Below are positions 1 to 5,424 of a stretch of DNA of 5,424 bases, piece after piece. Source of the DNA: Paludibacter sp. (GTDB taxonomy: Bacteria > Bacteroidota > Bacteroidia > Bacteroidales > Paludibacteraceae). Position 1 is the first letter of the stretch. The number at the start of each line of letters is the position of its first letter. Below the pieces are notes generated by a model. It had not been told where the DNA came from, did not search any database, and was given only the letters and a program-made list of their open reading frames with translations. Both the position numbers and the translations under genes were made by a program. Location: positions 1 through 5,424 of the forward strand of contig JAQTOL010000250.1 of NCBI GenBank assembly GCA_028748945.1, written 5' to 3'.

Positions 1-972
1 GGTATGCAATTGTTTAGTGTGAACCTTTCCAGTCTGAAAATAACCCAGTTGACGGATAAGAGCTTTCGTAAGAACGGTGAGATAGTGGGGAGAAAGAATC
101 ATAATGTTTATTATCAGGTCAATGATTCCATATTTTCTATCAATATTGACACACGTAAAACGACGCTGGAATATATTTTTCCTGCCGGTTTTAAAGCAAC
201 GATTACAAGTCTGAATGCAGACGAAACCCTTTTGGGTGGTGCATGGTCGTCTGACGCAGAAAAAGCTATATACAAAGCCAATCCTGCCAAACACGACTAT
301 TTCAATAAGATTTATGAGGCCAGAAATCCACGTACTTTATTTACGGTTAATCTGAAAACAAAAAAGCTGACAAAGTTATTTACGGATAGCGCCTGGTTGA
401 ATCATGTTCAGTTTTCGCCTGTCGATCCGCATTTGTTGATGTTTTGCCATGAAGGACCGTGGCATAAAGTAGACCGGATTTGGACAATAAATCTCGATAC
501 AAAACGAGTGAAACTGATGCATAAACGCACCATGGACATGGAAATTGCGGGACACGAGTGGTTTAGCCCGGACGGGAAAACAATCTGGTATGATCTGCAA
601 CAACCGCGTGGAGCAACATTTTTTGTAGGTGGAACCGATGTAAATACCGGCAAAGAAATAAAATACAAATTAGACAGAAATCAATGGAGTGTGCATTATA
701 ATATTTCACCCGATGAAAAACTCTTTGCGGGTGACGGTGGTGATTCCACATCGGTTGCCAAAGCTAAAGATGGTAAATGGATTAATCTGTTTATTCCCGA
801 TGGTGATCACTTTAAGTTTGAACGATTAGTGAATATGAAATACCATCAATATCATTTGGAACCCAATGTCCATTTCTCTCCGGACGGTAAATGGATTATC
901 TTCCGTGCAAACTTCGAAGGTTTTGAAAGTGTTTATGCTGTCGAGATTGCCAAACACAAATCAGGAAAATAG
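1..972 (+). CDS. Oligogalacturonate lyase-like protein (PL22 family), 5'-truncated by window edge
   Basis: PL22 enzymes are beta-propellers that cleave short oligogalacturonides (unsaturated di- and trigalacturonate) by beta-elimination during pectin breakdown. The frame is open from base 1, so the ATG at position 4 is probably internal. About 322 residues are visible, whereas family members are usually about 390-430, so the first propeller blade and any signal peptide are missing. Counting from that Met, the family pattern shows as repeated blade motifs: H134-x-x-FSP, CHEGPW at 148-153 followed by VDRIW, H184-E-W-FSPDG, H231-x-x-ISPDE then GDGG at 243-246, and a last FSPDGKWIIF blade at 291-300. 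The segment before this last blade reads LEPNVH (285-290), where the characterised enterobacterial enzymes have an HPH-type metal-binding motif, so this is likely a divergent subfamily. Assignment to the lyase/PL22 superfamily is strong; activity on oligogalacturonate is inferred. It probably shares a transcript with the hydrolase 25 nt downstream. Confidence 0.85.
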   Translation, partial: GMQLFSVNLSSLKITQLTDKSFRKNGEIVGRKNHNVYYQVNDSIFSINIDTRKTTLEYIFPAGFKATITSLNADETLLGGAWSSDAEKAIYKANPAKHDYFNKIYEARNPRTLFTVNLKTKKLTKLFTDSAWLNHVQFSPVDPHLLMFCHEGPWHKVDRIWTINLDTKRVKLMHKRTMDMEIAGHEWFSPDGKTIWYDLQQPRGATFFVGGTDVNTGKEIKYKLDRNQWSVHYNISPDEKLFAGDGGDSTSVAKAKDGKWINLFIPDGDHFKFERLVNMKYHQYHLEPNVHFSPDGKWIIFRANFEGFESVYAVEIAKHKSGK

Positions 973-997
973 TTGGATTTTAAAATTTACAAACGAA

Positions 998-1549
998 ATG
1001 AAGAATACAGCCTTACTGCTTATCGATTTGCAGAATGATTATTTCGAAGGTGGAACAATGACGCTTGTAAATGCTGATGCTGCGGTCAGAAACGCCAGAT
1101 TGGTTTTAGAGAAATTCAGAATGGAAGGAATCCCTGTCATTCATGTACAACATATTGCGAAAAGTCCGGATGCTACTTTTTTCCTGCCCGATACAGTTGG
1201 AGCTCAGATTAACAAAAGCGTTCAACCGGCAACTATGGAGAAATTAATAGTAAAACATTTCCCAAACAGTTTTCGGGAAACCGGATTATCGGATTATTTG
1301 AAAGAGAAAGAAATCAATACTTTAGTGATTTGTGGAATGATGACTCACATGTGCATTGATGCAACAACCCGTGCTGCAAAAGACCTTGGATTTACATGTA
1401 TCTTATTGGGTGATGCCTGTGCAACCAAAGATCTGAAAATTAATGAAGAAAAAATAAAAGCCAGTGATGTTCACAATTCTTTTTTGGCAGCATTGAATAC
1501 TACTTATGCACAAGTTCTGACAATCGGGGATTATCTGGCAAAATATTAA
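998..1549 (+). CDS. Cysteine hydrolase, isochorismatase superfamily
   Basis: A complete 183-residue protein, the normal size for single-domain isochorismatase-like hydrolases. These are cytoplasmic enzymes that cleave amide or C-N bonds through a cysteine nucleophile. The catalytic triad is visible: D10 in the first strand (ALLLIDLQNDYF), K86 in VKHFPNSF, and C119 in ICGMMTHMCIDATTRAA, where GMMTHMC carries the expected cis-peptide segment before the cysteine. The nicotinamidase metal-binding pattern (D-x-H with a second H) is not evident, so nicotinamidase is unlikely; the substrate cannot be told from sequence. The ATG at 998 is chosen because the conserved first beta strand begins right there. 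The frame stays open further upstream (to 866), but that part overlaps the lyase gene and has no family similarity. The leader is A-rich with no Shine-Dalgarno. It lies 25 nt after the lyase stop and is followed by a terminator, so it is probably the last gene of that operon. Confidence 0.9.
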   Translation: MKNTALLLIDLQNDYFEGGTMTLVNADAAVRNARLVLEKFRMEGIPVIHVQHIAKSPDATFFLPDTVGAQINKSVQPATMEKLIVKHFPNSFRETGLSDYLKEKEINTLVICGMMTHMCIDATTRAAKDLGFTCILLGDACATKDLKINEEKIKASDVHNSFLAALNTTYAQVLTIGDYLAKY

Positions 1550-1599
1550 CGTTTAAATTAAGGCTTGAATAACTTTAACAAAACTATAAACTTACAATT

Positions 1600-1640
1600 A
1601 AACGCAACAGTCGACTATGGACGGCAGTTGCGTTTTTTTT
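1600..1640 (+). terminator. Intrinsic terminator after the hydrolase gene
   Basis: A perfect 9-bp inverted repeat, AAACGCAAC (1600-1608) with GTTGCGTTT (1627-1635), encloses an 18-nt loop and runs into eight Ts (1633-1640). A further GTC/GAC pairing (1610-1612 with 1620-1622) is possible inside the loop. It starts about 50 nt after the hydrolase stop codon and closes the left operon. Confidence 0.88.
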
Positions 1641-1686
1641 ATTTAAGTGATAAGTTTTTTTGTGTATAATCAAAAGACCCCAATTC

Positions 1687-1719
1687 TTTTATACCTGAAC
1701 CTTTTCATTTTTTTATTTG
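1687..1719 (+). promoter_or_regulatory. Weak candidate promoter for the aldo/keto reductase operon
   Basis: The gap between the terminator and the reductase start (1641-1773) must carry a promoter if the two operons are separate. The best Bacteroidota-like match I see is TTTATTTG at 1712-1719 (five of six defined bases of TAnnTTTG), with a T run at 1687-1690 about 21 nt upstream as a poor -33 element. A similarly imperfect match lies at 1655-1662. The region is T-rich, so such matches arise easily by chance. Apart from this I see nothing in the gap. Confidence 0.25.
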
Positions 1720-1773
1720 TTTTAAACGTCAAATGATGAAACAAAAGATGTGTATTCTAAAAAAAATATCAAA

Positions 1774-2802
1774 ATGAAATATAACGAATTAGGAAAAACA
1801 GGTGTGTTGGTATCGGAACTTTGTCTTGGAACCATGACTTTCGGAGGAAAAGGTTACTGGGAAGCCATCGGCAAATTGCCACAGGGAGAAGTCAACCAGA
1901 TAGTCAAAACTTCATTGGACAGCGGTATAAATTTTATTGATACTGCCAACGCTTACTCCGAAGGTTTATCGGAAACATTATTGGGTGAATCGTTGAAAAA
2001 ATTAGGGGTTGCAAGACCCGAAGTGGTAATTGCCACCAAAGTACGAATCAGGATGGGAGCCGGAGCCAATCAGGTTGGGCTGTCACGACTTCATATCATG
2101 GACTCGGTTAACGACAGTCTGAAACGTATGCAACTTTCGCATATCGACTTGCTTTACATTCACGGTGTCGATCCGATAACGCCGATAGAGGAAACAATGA
2201 GGGGACTCGAAGATGTGGTACGTTCGGGAAAGGTACGTTATATCGGAATCAGTAACCATCCGGCATGGATGGTGATGAAAGCCAATGCGTATGCCGAAAA
2301 AATGGGCTGGACGAAATTTGTGGCTTCACAAAACTACTACAGCATTGCGGGGCGTGATATTGAAAGAGAACTGGTTCCCATGGCATTGAGTGAAAACATT
2401 GGAATTATGCCCTGGAGTCCGTTGGCCGGTGGGTTTCTTTCCGGGAAATACACGCGTGAAATAGAACAGGCCGGTAACAGCCGACGTGATTCATTTGATT
2501 TTCCCCCAGTCAATAAAGATAAAGCCTATGATATTATCGATGTGATGAAAGAAATTGCAGCAAGCCATAAAGTTTCGGTCGCAACGGTTGCCTTGAACTG
2601 GGTGACCAAACAACCTGCAGTTTGCAGTACGATTATTGGTGCTAAAAATCTAAAACAACTGAATGACAATATTGCTGCGGTGAAACTGGAATTAACTCCT
2701 GATGAAATGATCCGTTTGAGCGAAGTCAGCGCGTTGAGTCCTGAATATCCGGGTTGGATGGTAAACCGGCAACAATTGGGACGTTGGCCGGAAATAAAAT
2801 AA
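1774..2802 (+). CDS. Aldo/keto reductase
   Basis: A 342-residue (alpha/beta)8-barrel oxidoreductase that would use NAD(P)H to interconvert a carbonyl and an alcohol in the cytoplasm. The AKR catalytic tetrad is complete: D56 and Y61 in INFIDTANAYSEG, K89 in VVIATKV, and H130 in LLYIHGVDP. Cofactor-site segments also fit: YIGISNHPAW (157-165), SQNYY (185-189), PWSPLAGGFLSGKY (213-226) and STIIGAKNLKQL (285-296), typical of bacterial AKRs. The ATG at 1774 is preferred because MKYNELGKTGVLVSEL is the usual AKR opening. An in-frame GTG at 1750 would add eight Lys/Asn-rich residues with no family match. There is no Shine-Dalgarno. It is the first gene of a compact cluster; the next start is 33 nt after its stop. 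The substrate cannot be predicted. Confidence 0.95.
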   Translation: MKYNELGKTGVLVSELCLGTMTFGGKGYWEAIGKLPQGEVNQIVKTSLDSGINFIDTANAYSEGLSETLLGESLKKLGVARPEVVIATKVRIRMGAGANQVGLSRLHIMDSVNDSLKRMQLSHIDLLYIHGVDPITPIEETMRGLEDVVRSGKVRYIGISNHPAWMVMKANAYAEKMGWTKFVASQNYYSIAGRDIERELVPMALSENIGIMPWSPLAGGFLSGKYTREIEQAGNSRRDSFDFPPVNKDKAYDIIDVMKEIAASHKVSVATVALNWVTKQPAVCSTIIGAKNLKQLNDNIAAVKLELTPDEMIRLSEVSALSPEYPGWMVNRQQLGRWPEIK

Positions 2803-2835
2803 ACGGCTTTTCAATTAACCTTAAAAGAATGTACT

Positions 2836-3774
2836 ATGCAAACCATACTTGGAGCAAATGGAATTATCGGTACTGAATTAGCAAAAGAACTCTATAATAA
2901 TTATACGCATGACATTCGGCTGGTAAGCAGAAACCCACGAAAGGTAAACGAAACTGACACCCTGTTTCCGGCAGATTTAATGGATGCCGCTCAAACCGAG
3001 CAAGCAGTTAAAGGGAGTGAAATTGTTTACCTTACCGTTGGTTTGCCAAATGTTACATTAATAGCGCAGGAACGTTGGCCTGTCATTATGCACAATGTGA
3101 TAGATGCATGTATCAATCAGCAGGTGAAACTGGTGTTTTTCGATAATACCTATATGTACGGAAAAACTACCGGAGTGATTAAAGAAGGCAATCCGTTTTT
3201 AGCAACCGGAATGAAGGGCAAGGTACGGTCACGAGTCAGCACCTTGCTTTTAAATTCGATACATCACGGTGAAATTACTGCTTTGATTTGCCGTGCTCCC
3301 GAGTTTTACGGACCACGTAATACTCACAGTATAACCAATGCCCTCGTATTTGACAATATCCGGAAATCAAAAAAAATAAAAATATTGGTAAAAGACCATT
3401 GTTTACGGACATTGGTGTATACACCCGATGCCGGCAAAGCCATGGCATTGCTTGGAAATACTCCCGATGCCTATAACCAGACCTGGCATTTGCCCTGTGA
3501 CTACAACCGCCTGACTCCTAAAGAATTCATTCATGAAGCGAGTAATGCATATGGTCATAAATTACATTACATCGTGCTTAAAAACTGGATGATTAATTTA
3601 TTGGCAAACTTTAATCCTTATTTGAAAGAAACGGTTGAGATTCTTTATCGTTATCAGGCGGATCATTTATTCGATTCTTCCAAATTTATGACCCGTTTCC
3701 CCGATTTTAAAGTGACAACTTATCGTGAAGGTATAACGGAAATAATTAATGAGATAAAACAAGCCAAAAAATAA
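2836..3774 (+). CDS. Atypical SDR, NAD-dependent epimerase/dehydratase-type protein
   Basis: A 312-residue protein with an N-terminal Rossmann fold. The dinucleotide-binding motif is G6-x-x-G9-x-x-G12 (ILGANGIIGTELAKEL), and the second strand ends in VSRNP, where R32 suggests a preference for NADP(H). Later landmarks of the extended/atypical SDR group are FFDNTYMYGK (101-110, the usual VYG position), RAPEFYGP (153-160) and RTLVYTPDAGKAMALL (191-206, the Y-x-P-D-A motif). At the place where extended SDRs carry the helix YxxxK, this protein reads GMKGKVRSRV (125-134), so the active-site tyrosine seems absent. The YxxxK formed by Y106 and K110 lies on the strand-5 loop and is probably coincidental. 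It could be an oxidoreductase of unusual mechanism or a binding/regulatory protein. The first Met sits directly before the Rossmann strand, giving a very short N-terminus. It is cotranscribed, by spacing, with the reductase upstream. Confidence 0.88.
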   Translation: MQTILGANGIIGTELAKELYNNYTHDIRLVSRNPRKVNETDTLFPADLMDAAQTEQAVKGSEIVYLTVGLPNVTLIAQERWPVIMHNVIDACINQQVKLVFFDNTYMYGKTTGVIKEGNPFLATGMKGKVRSRVSTLLLNSIHHGEITALICRAPEFYGPRNTHSITNALVFDNIRKSKKIKILVKDHCLRTLVYTPDAGKAMALLGNTPDAYNQTWHLPCDYNRLTPKEFIHEASNAYGHKLHYIVLKNWMINLLANFNPYLKETVEILYRYQADHLFDSSKFMTRFPDFKVTTYREGITEIINEIKQAKK

Positions 3775-3819
3775 TCAACGGTGTCAGTTGAAATTAAAAA
3801 TATCCCGAACCAACTAAAA

Positions 3820-4398
3820 ATGAATACCTCAACCGATTACGAAATTATTTCTTTTGTTTCACCGCAGGAATTTGAAAACTGGCAGGAGCAAAATCATGAT
3901 AAGGTAAATGGAATCTGGATCCGGTTCTTTAAGAAAGGTTCGGGTATTAAGACGATCATTTATGATGAAGCTTTGAATGTGGCCTTATGTTATGGCTGGA
4001 TTGATGGACAATTGAAAAAGTATGATGAAACATCCTACATCCAAAAATTTACTCCCCGGAGACCGAAAAGCATGTGGTCGAAAAGAAATGTAGATAAAGT
4101 TGCAAGTCTGGAGAAAGAGGGAAAAATTAAACCTTCCGGTTGGAAAGCAATTGAATCGGCAAAAGCAGATGGAAGATGGGAAATAAGCTATGATTCGGCT
4201 ACGCAAATGGTTGTTCCTGATGATTTTATTCTGGAGATTTCAAAAAATCAGAGGGCCTACAAATTCTTTAAAACGCTGAATAAAACTAATTTATTTACGA
4301 TTGGCTACAGACTGCAAACTGCAAAAGATCTGGAAACAAGACTTAAACGCATCAAAGTTATCATTGAAAAACTCGAAAAGGAAGAGAAATTTCATTGA
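3820..4398 (+). CDS. YdeI/OmdA-family protein
   Basis: A 192-residue protein of the YdeI/OmpD-associated (OmdA) family, small soluble proteins that have been linked to antimicrobial peptide or bacteriocin tolerance in enterobacteria but lack a settled biochemical role. Family landmarks are the N-terminal FVSPQEFENWQEQN (12-25), the core EALNVALCYGWIDGQ (50-64), the basic RRPKSMWSKRNVDKV (80-94), and the C-terminal AKDLETRLKRI (168-178). The length is normal for the family. Two starts are possible: ATG at 3820, or GTG at 3781, only 6 nt after the upstream stop, which would add 13 residues. I prefer ATG because it has an A-rich leader and lies just ahead of the conserved region, but GTG cannot be excluded. 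The end is highly charged (EKLEKEEKFH). No signal peptide or membrane segment is seen, so it is probably cytoplasmic. It lies in the cluster between the SDR and the YciI-like gene. Confidence 0.87.
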   Translation: MNTSTDYEIISFVSPQEFENWQEQNHDKVNGIWIRFFKKGSGIKTIIYDEALNVALCYGWIDGQLKKYDETSYIQKFTPRRPKSMWSKRNVDKVASLEKEGKIKPSGWKAIESAKADGRWEISYDSATQMVVPDDFILEISKNQRAYKFFKTLNKTNLFTIGYRLQTAKDLETRLKRIKVIIEKLEKEEKFH

Positions 4399-4427
4399 AA
4401 TCTGTAAATCCATAAGTATAAAATAAC

Positions 4428-4886
4428 ATGAAAAAGTTACTTTTCTTTTCTATACTCCTCTTCGCAACAATTCATATCGTTGGACAAACAAATAATCCAA
4501 ATTTTGATGAAGCGCTCGCCAAATCGTTGGGAGCCGATAATCTGGGAATGAAAATGTATGTTCTGGTGATTTTGAAAACCGGGAGTAATCATGTTACCGA
4601 AAAACTCAAAAGAGATTCTCTGTTTGCCGGGCACTTCGCAAATATAAACCGATTAGTGAAGCTGAAAAAAATGATTGTTGCCGGGCCTTTTGAAAAGAAT
4701 GAGCAATCGTACCGTGGCATCTTTATACTCGATGTAACAAGTTTTGAGGAAGCCTCAAAATTATTGGAAGCCGACCCGACAATCAAAGAAAAAATTTTTG
4801 AACCGGAAATGTTTCAATGGTATGGTTCTGCAGCTTTGCCTGAATATCTGAATGCTGCAGATAAAATATGGAGATCCAAACCATGA
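4428..4886 (+). CDS. Secreted YciI-like (YCII-related domain) protein
   Basis: A 152-residue protein. Residues 1-19 form a signal peptide: positive MKK, then a hydrophobic stretch LLFFSILLFATIHIV, with likely cleavage around G19-Q20, a common Bacteroidota site type. There is no lipobox cysteine. The mature part is a YCII ferredoxin-like domain from about 41 to 140: MYVLVILKTG (43-52), H69 in FAGHFANINRL, the strand MIVAGPF (82-88), then GIFILDVTSFEEASKLLEADP (97-117). H69 and D116 are the residues expected for the family's His-Asp pair. YCII proteins are mostly cytoplasmic and of unclear function, so a version aimed at the periplasm is the notable point. It starts 29 nt after the YdeI stop and is followed by a terminator, so it is the last gene of the four-gene cluster. 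Confidence 0.88.
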   Translation: MKKLLFFSILLFATIHIVGQTNNPNFDEALAKSLGADNLGMKMYVLVILKTGSNHVTEKLKRDSLFAGHFANINRLVKLKKMIVAGPFEKNEQSYRGIFILDVTSFEEASKLLEADPTIKEKIFEPEMFQWYGSAALPEYLNAADKIWRSKP

Positions 4887-4919
4887 ATACTCAAATTCAG
4901 TTCGTTTTTTATTTCGTAG

Positions 4920-4950
4920 AACGCAAAATGCAATCAGCTTTTGCGTTTTT
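4920..4950 (+). terminator. Intrinsic terminator after the YciI-like gene
   Basis: A perfect 9-bp inverted repeat, AACGCAAAA (4920-4928) with TTTTGCGTT (4939-4947), encloses a 10-nt loop. The 3' arm runs into a T stretch (4946-4950, then CTGTTTTATTT). It begins 33 nt after the stop codon and ends the four-gene cluster. Confidence 0.87.
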
Positions 4951-4953
4951 CTG

Positions 4954-4981
4954 TTTTATTTAAATAAAAATCGTATTTTTG
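4954..4981 (+). promoter_or_regulatory. Bacteroidota-type promoter for the MFS transporter gene
   Basis: TATTTTTG at 4974-4981 matches the Bacteroidota -7 consensus TAnnTTTG exactly. The -33 element (consensus TTTG) is degenerate: the nearest candidate is TTTT at 4954-4957, about 16 nt upstream, shorter than the usual spacing. Transcription would start near 4988 and give a leader of about 75 nt. The placement just after a terminator and ahead of the transporter gene supports it. The remainder of the leader (4989-5062) is A/T-rich, and I see no riboswitch or operator in it. Confidence 0.55.
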
Positions 4982-5062
4982 TCCGGCCAAAATGGCAATT
5001 TCTTACAAAAAATCTTGCTAATTATATTCCTTCAATCTATATTATTAATTAAAAATCAATCC

Positions 5063-5424
5063 ATGGAAGCTACAGTTTATAAAGTCTACAAATATCGTTG
5101 GATCATGCTAAGTGTATATATGTTTATTGTGATTGTCAACCAATTACTTTGGATAACATTTGCACCTATTACCACTGATTCTGCGCATTTTTATGGTGTG
5201 TCTGATATACAAATCGGCATCCTTTCGATGTGTTTCATGATCGTTTTTATTTTTGTTTCCATTCCCGCCTCCTGGGTGATAGACACCTATGGTATACGAA
5301 TTGGAGTCGGCATTGGCGCTGTTCTCACCGGAGTTTTCGGGATGATGCGCGGCATGGTAACAAGTTATGAGTGGGTACTTATTGCCCAGATAGGTATTGC
5401 CGTCGGTCAGCCTTTTCTGCTCAA
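5063..5424 (+). CDS. MFS transporter, FLVCR-like N-terminal part, 3'-truncated by window edge
   Basis: The frame runs from ATG 5063 to the window end, giving 120 residues of what should be a protein of about 400 or more with 12 membrane helices. A short cytoplasmic end with VYKYRW (8-13) leads into TM1 (about 14-36). TM2 is about 50-72, followed by a motif-A-like loop, D74-x-x-G77-x-R79 in VIDTYGIR. TM3 is about 80-98 and TM4 begins near 104. Several stretches line up by eye with the eukaryotic FLVCR family: N26-x-x-x-W30-I, FYGV (43-46), I-x-x-LSM (51-56) then FM, and P68-x-x-W71 then DTxG-I/L-R. FLVCR proteins carry choline/ethanolamine and were earlier described as heme exporters; the bacterial substrate is unknown. 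The start is well placed, ahead of TM1, with an A/T-rich leader and no Shine-Dalgarno. It is a separate transcription unit, preceded by its own promoter. Confidence 0.88.
   Translation, partial: MEATVYKVYKYRWIMLSVYMFIVIVNQLLWITFAPITTDSAHFYGVSDIQIGILSMCFMIVFIFVSIPASWVIDTYGIRIGVGIGAVLTGVFGMMRGMVTSYEWVLIAQIGIAVGQPFLL

Noticed and set aside
376..751. Several open frames on the minus strand under the lyase gene
   Set aside because: They overlap one another and a clearly conserved plus-strand gene, and their translations show no domain-like pattern. The minus-strand frames at 3985-4206 and 4437-4786 were rejected for the same reason.
866..997. In-frame extension of the hydrolase upstream to 866, overlapping the lyase gene
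   Set aside because: The added 44 residues have no resemblance to the isochorismatase family and lie over well-conserved lyase sequence in another frame. The conserved first strand starts at the ATG at 998.
1665..1670. TATAAT, a perfect E. coli-type -10 box
   Set aside because: No TTGACA-like partner lies about 17 nt upstream, and Bacteroidota primary sigma factors use a different -7/-33 pattern. A chance match is likely in this A/T-rich gap.
1750..1773. GTG start that would add eight residues to the aldo/keto reductase
   Set aside because: The extra residues (MYSKKNIK) have no family support; the ATG at 1774 begins the standard AKR opening.
3781..3819. GTG start 6 nt after the SDR stop that would add 13 residues to the YdeI-family protein
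   Set aside because: It was judged less likely than the ATG at 3820, which lies just before the conserved region with an A-rich leader. It remains a real alternative.
4852..5052. 66-codon open frame overlapping the end of the YciI-like gene
   Set aside because: It runs through the terminator hairpin and the transporter promoter, and its translation is low-complexity Phe/Asn/Ile-rich sequence with no recognisable motif.
1..5424. Search by eye for CRISPR arrays, transposases, target-site repeats, tRNA/rRNA genes and defence or toxin-antitoxin modules
   Set aside because: None found. The window is filled by ordinary metabolic and transport genes with short gaps, and no gap exceeds about 225 nt.

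Overview
This window looks like chromosomal DNA of a member of the Bacteroidota, probably Bacteroidales-like. The base composition is moderately AT-rich. None of the six start codons visible in the window has a recognisable Shine-Dalgarno sequence; all have A/T-rich leaders. One intergenic region holds an exact match to the Bacteroidota -7 promoter box (TAnnTTTG). The protein types also fit: a PL22-like oligogalacturonate lyase, a YdeI/OmdA protein and a YciI protein with a signal peptide. I cannot name a genus. All genes are on the plus strand.

Layout. (1) Positions 1-1549 are the end of an operon. It starts with the C-terminal three quarters or so of an oligogalacturonate lyase-like beta-propeller, cut off at its 5' end by the window edge. 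After 25 nt comes a cysteine hydrolase of the isochorismatase superfamily with an intact D-K-C triad. A clear intrinsic terminator closes the unit (about 1600-1640). (2) Positions 1774-4886 hold a compact four-gene cluster with short gaps and no internal terminator: an aldo/keto reductase with an intact D-Y-K-H tetrad, an atypical SDR of the NAD-dependent epimerase type, a YdeI/OmdA-family protein, and a secreted YciI-like protein. A second terminator follows (about 4920-4950). (3) A Bacteroidota-type promoter immediately after that terminator precedes an MFS transporter that runs off the right edge. Its first 120 residues strongly recall the eukaryotic FLVCR (choline/ethanolamine, formerly heme) transporter subfamily.

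How the genes fit together. The lyase would act on unsaturated pectin breakdown products, so the left unit probably belongs to a pectin-use locus extending upstream. The middle cluster reads as general small-molecule redox and stress housekeeping (two NAD(P)H oxidoreductases plus two small proteins of poorly defined role). Nothing in it points to a common substrate. I see no mobile elements, CRISPR arrays, tRNA or rRNA genes, and no defence system. The points most worth a second look are the FLVCR-like transporter, the substituted metal-site motif in the lyase, the missing catalytic tyrosine in the SDR, and the exported YciI protein.
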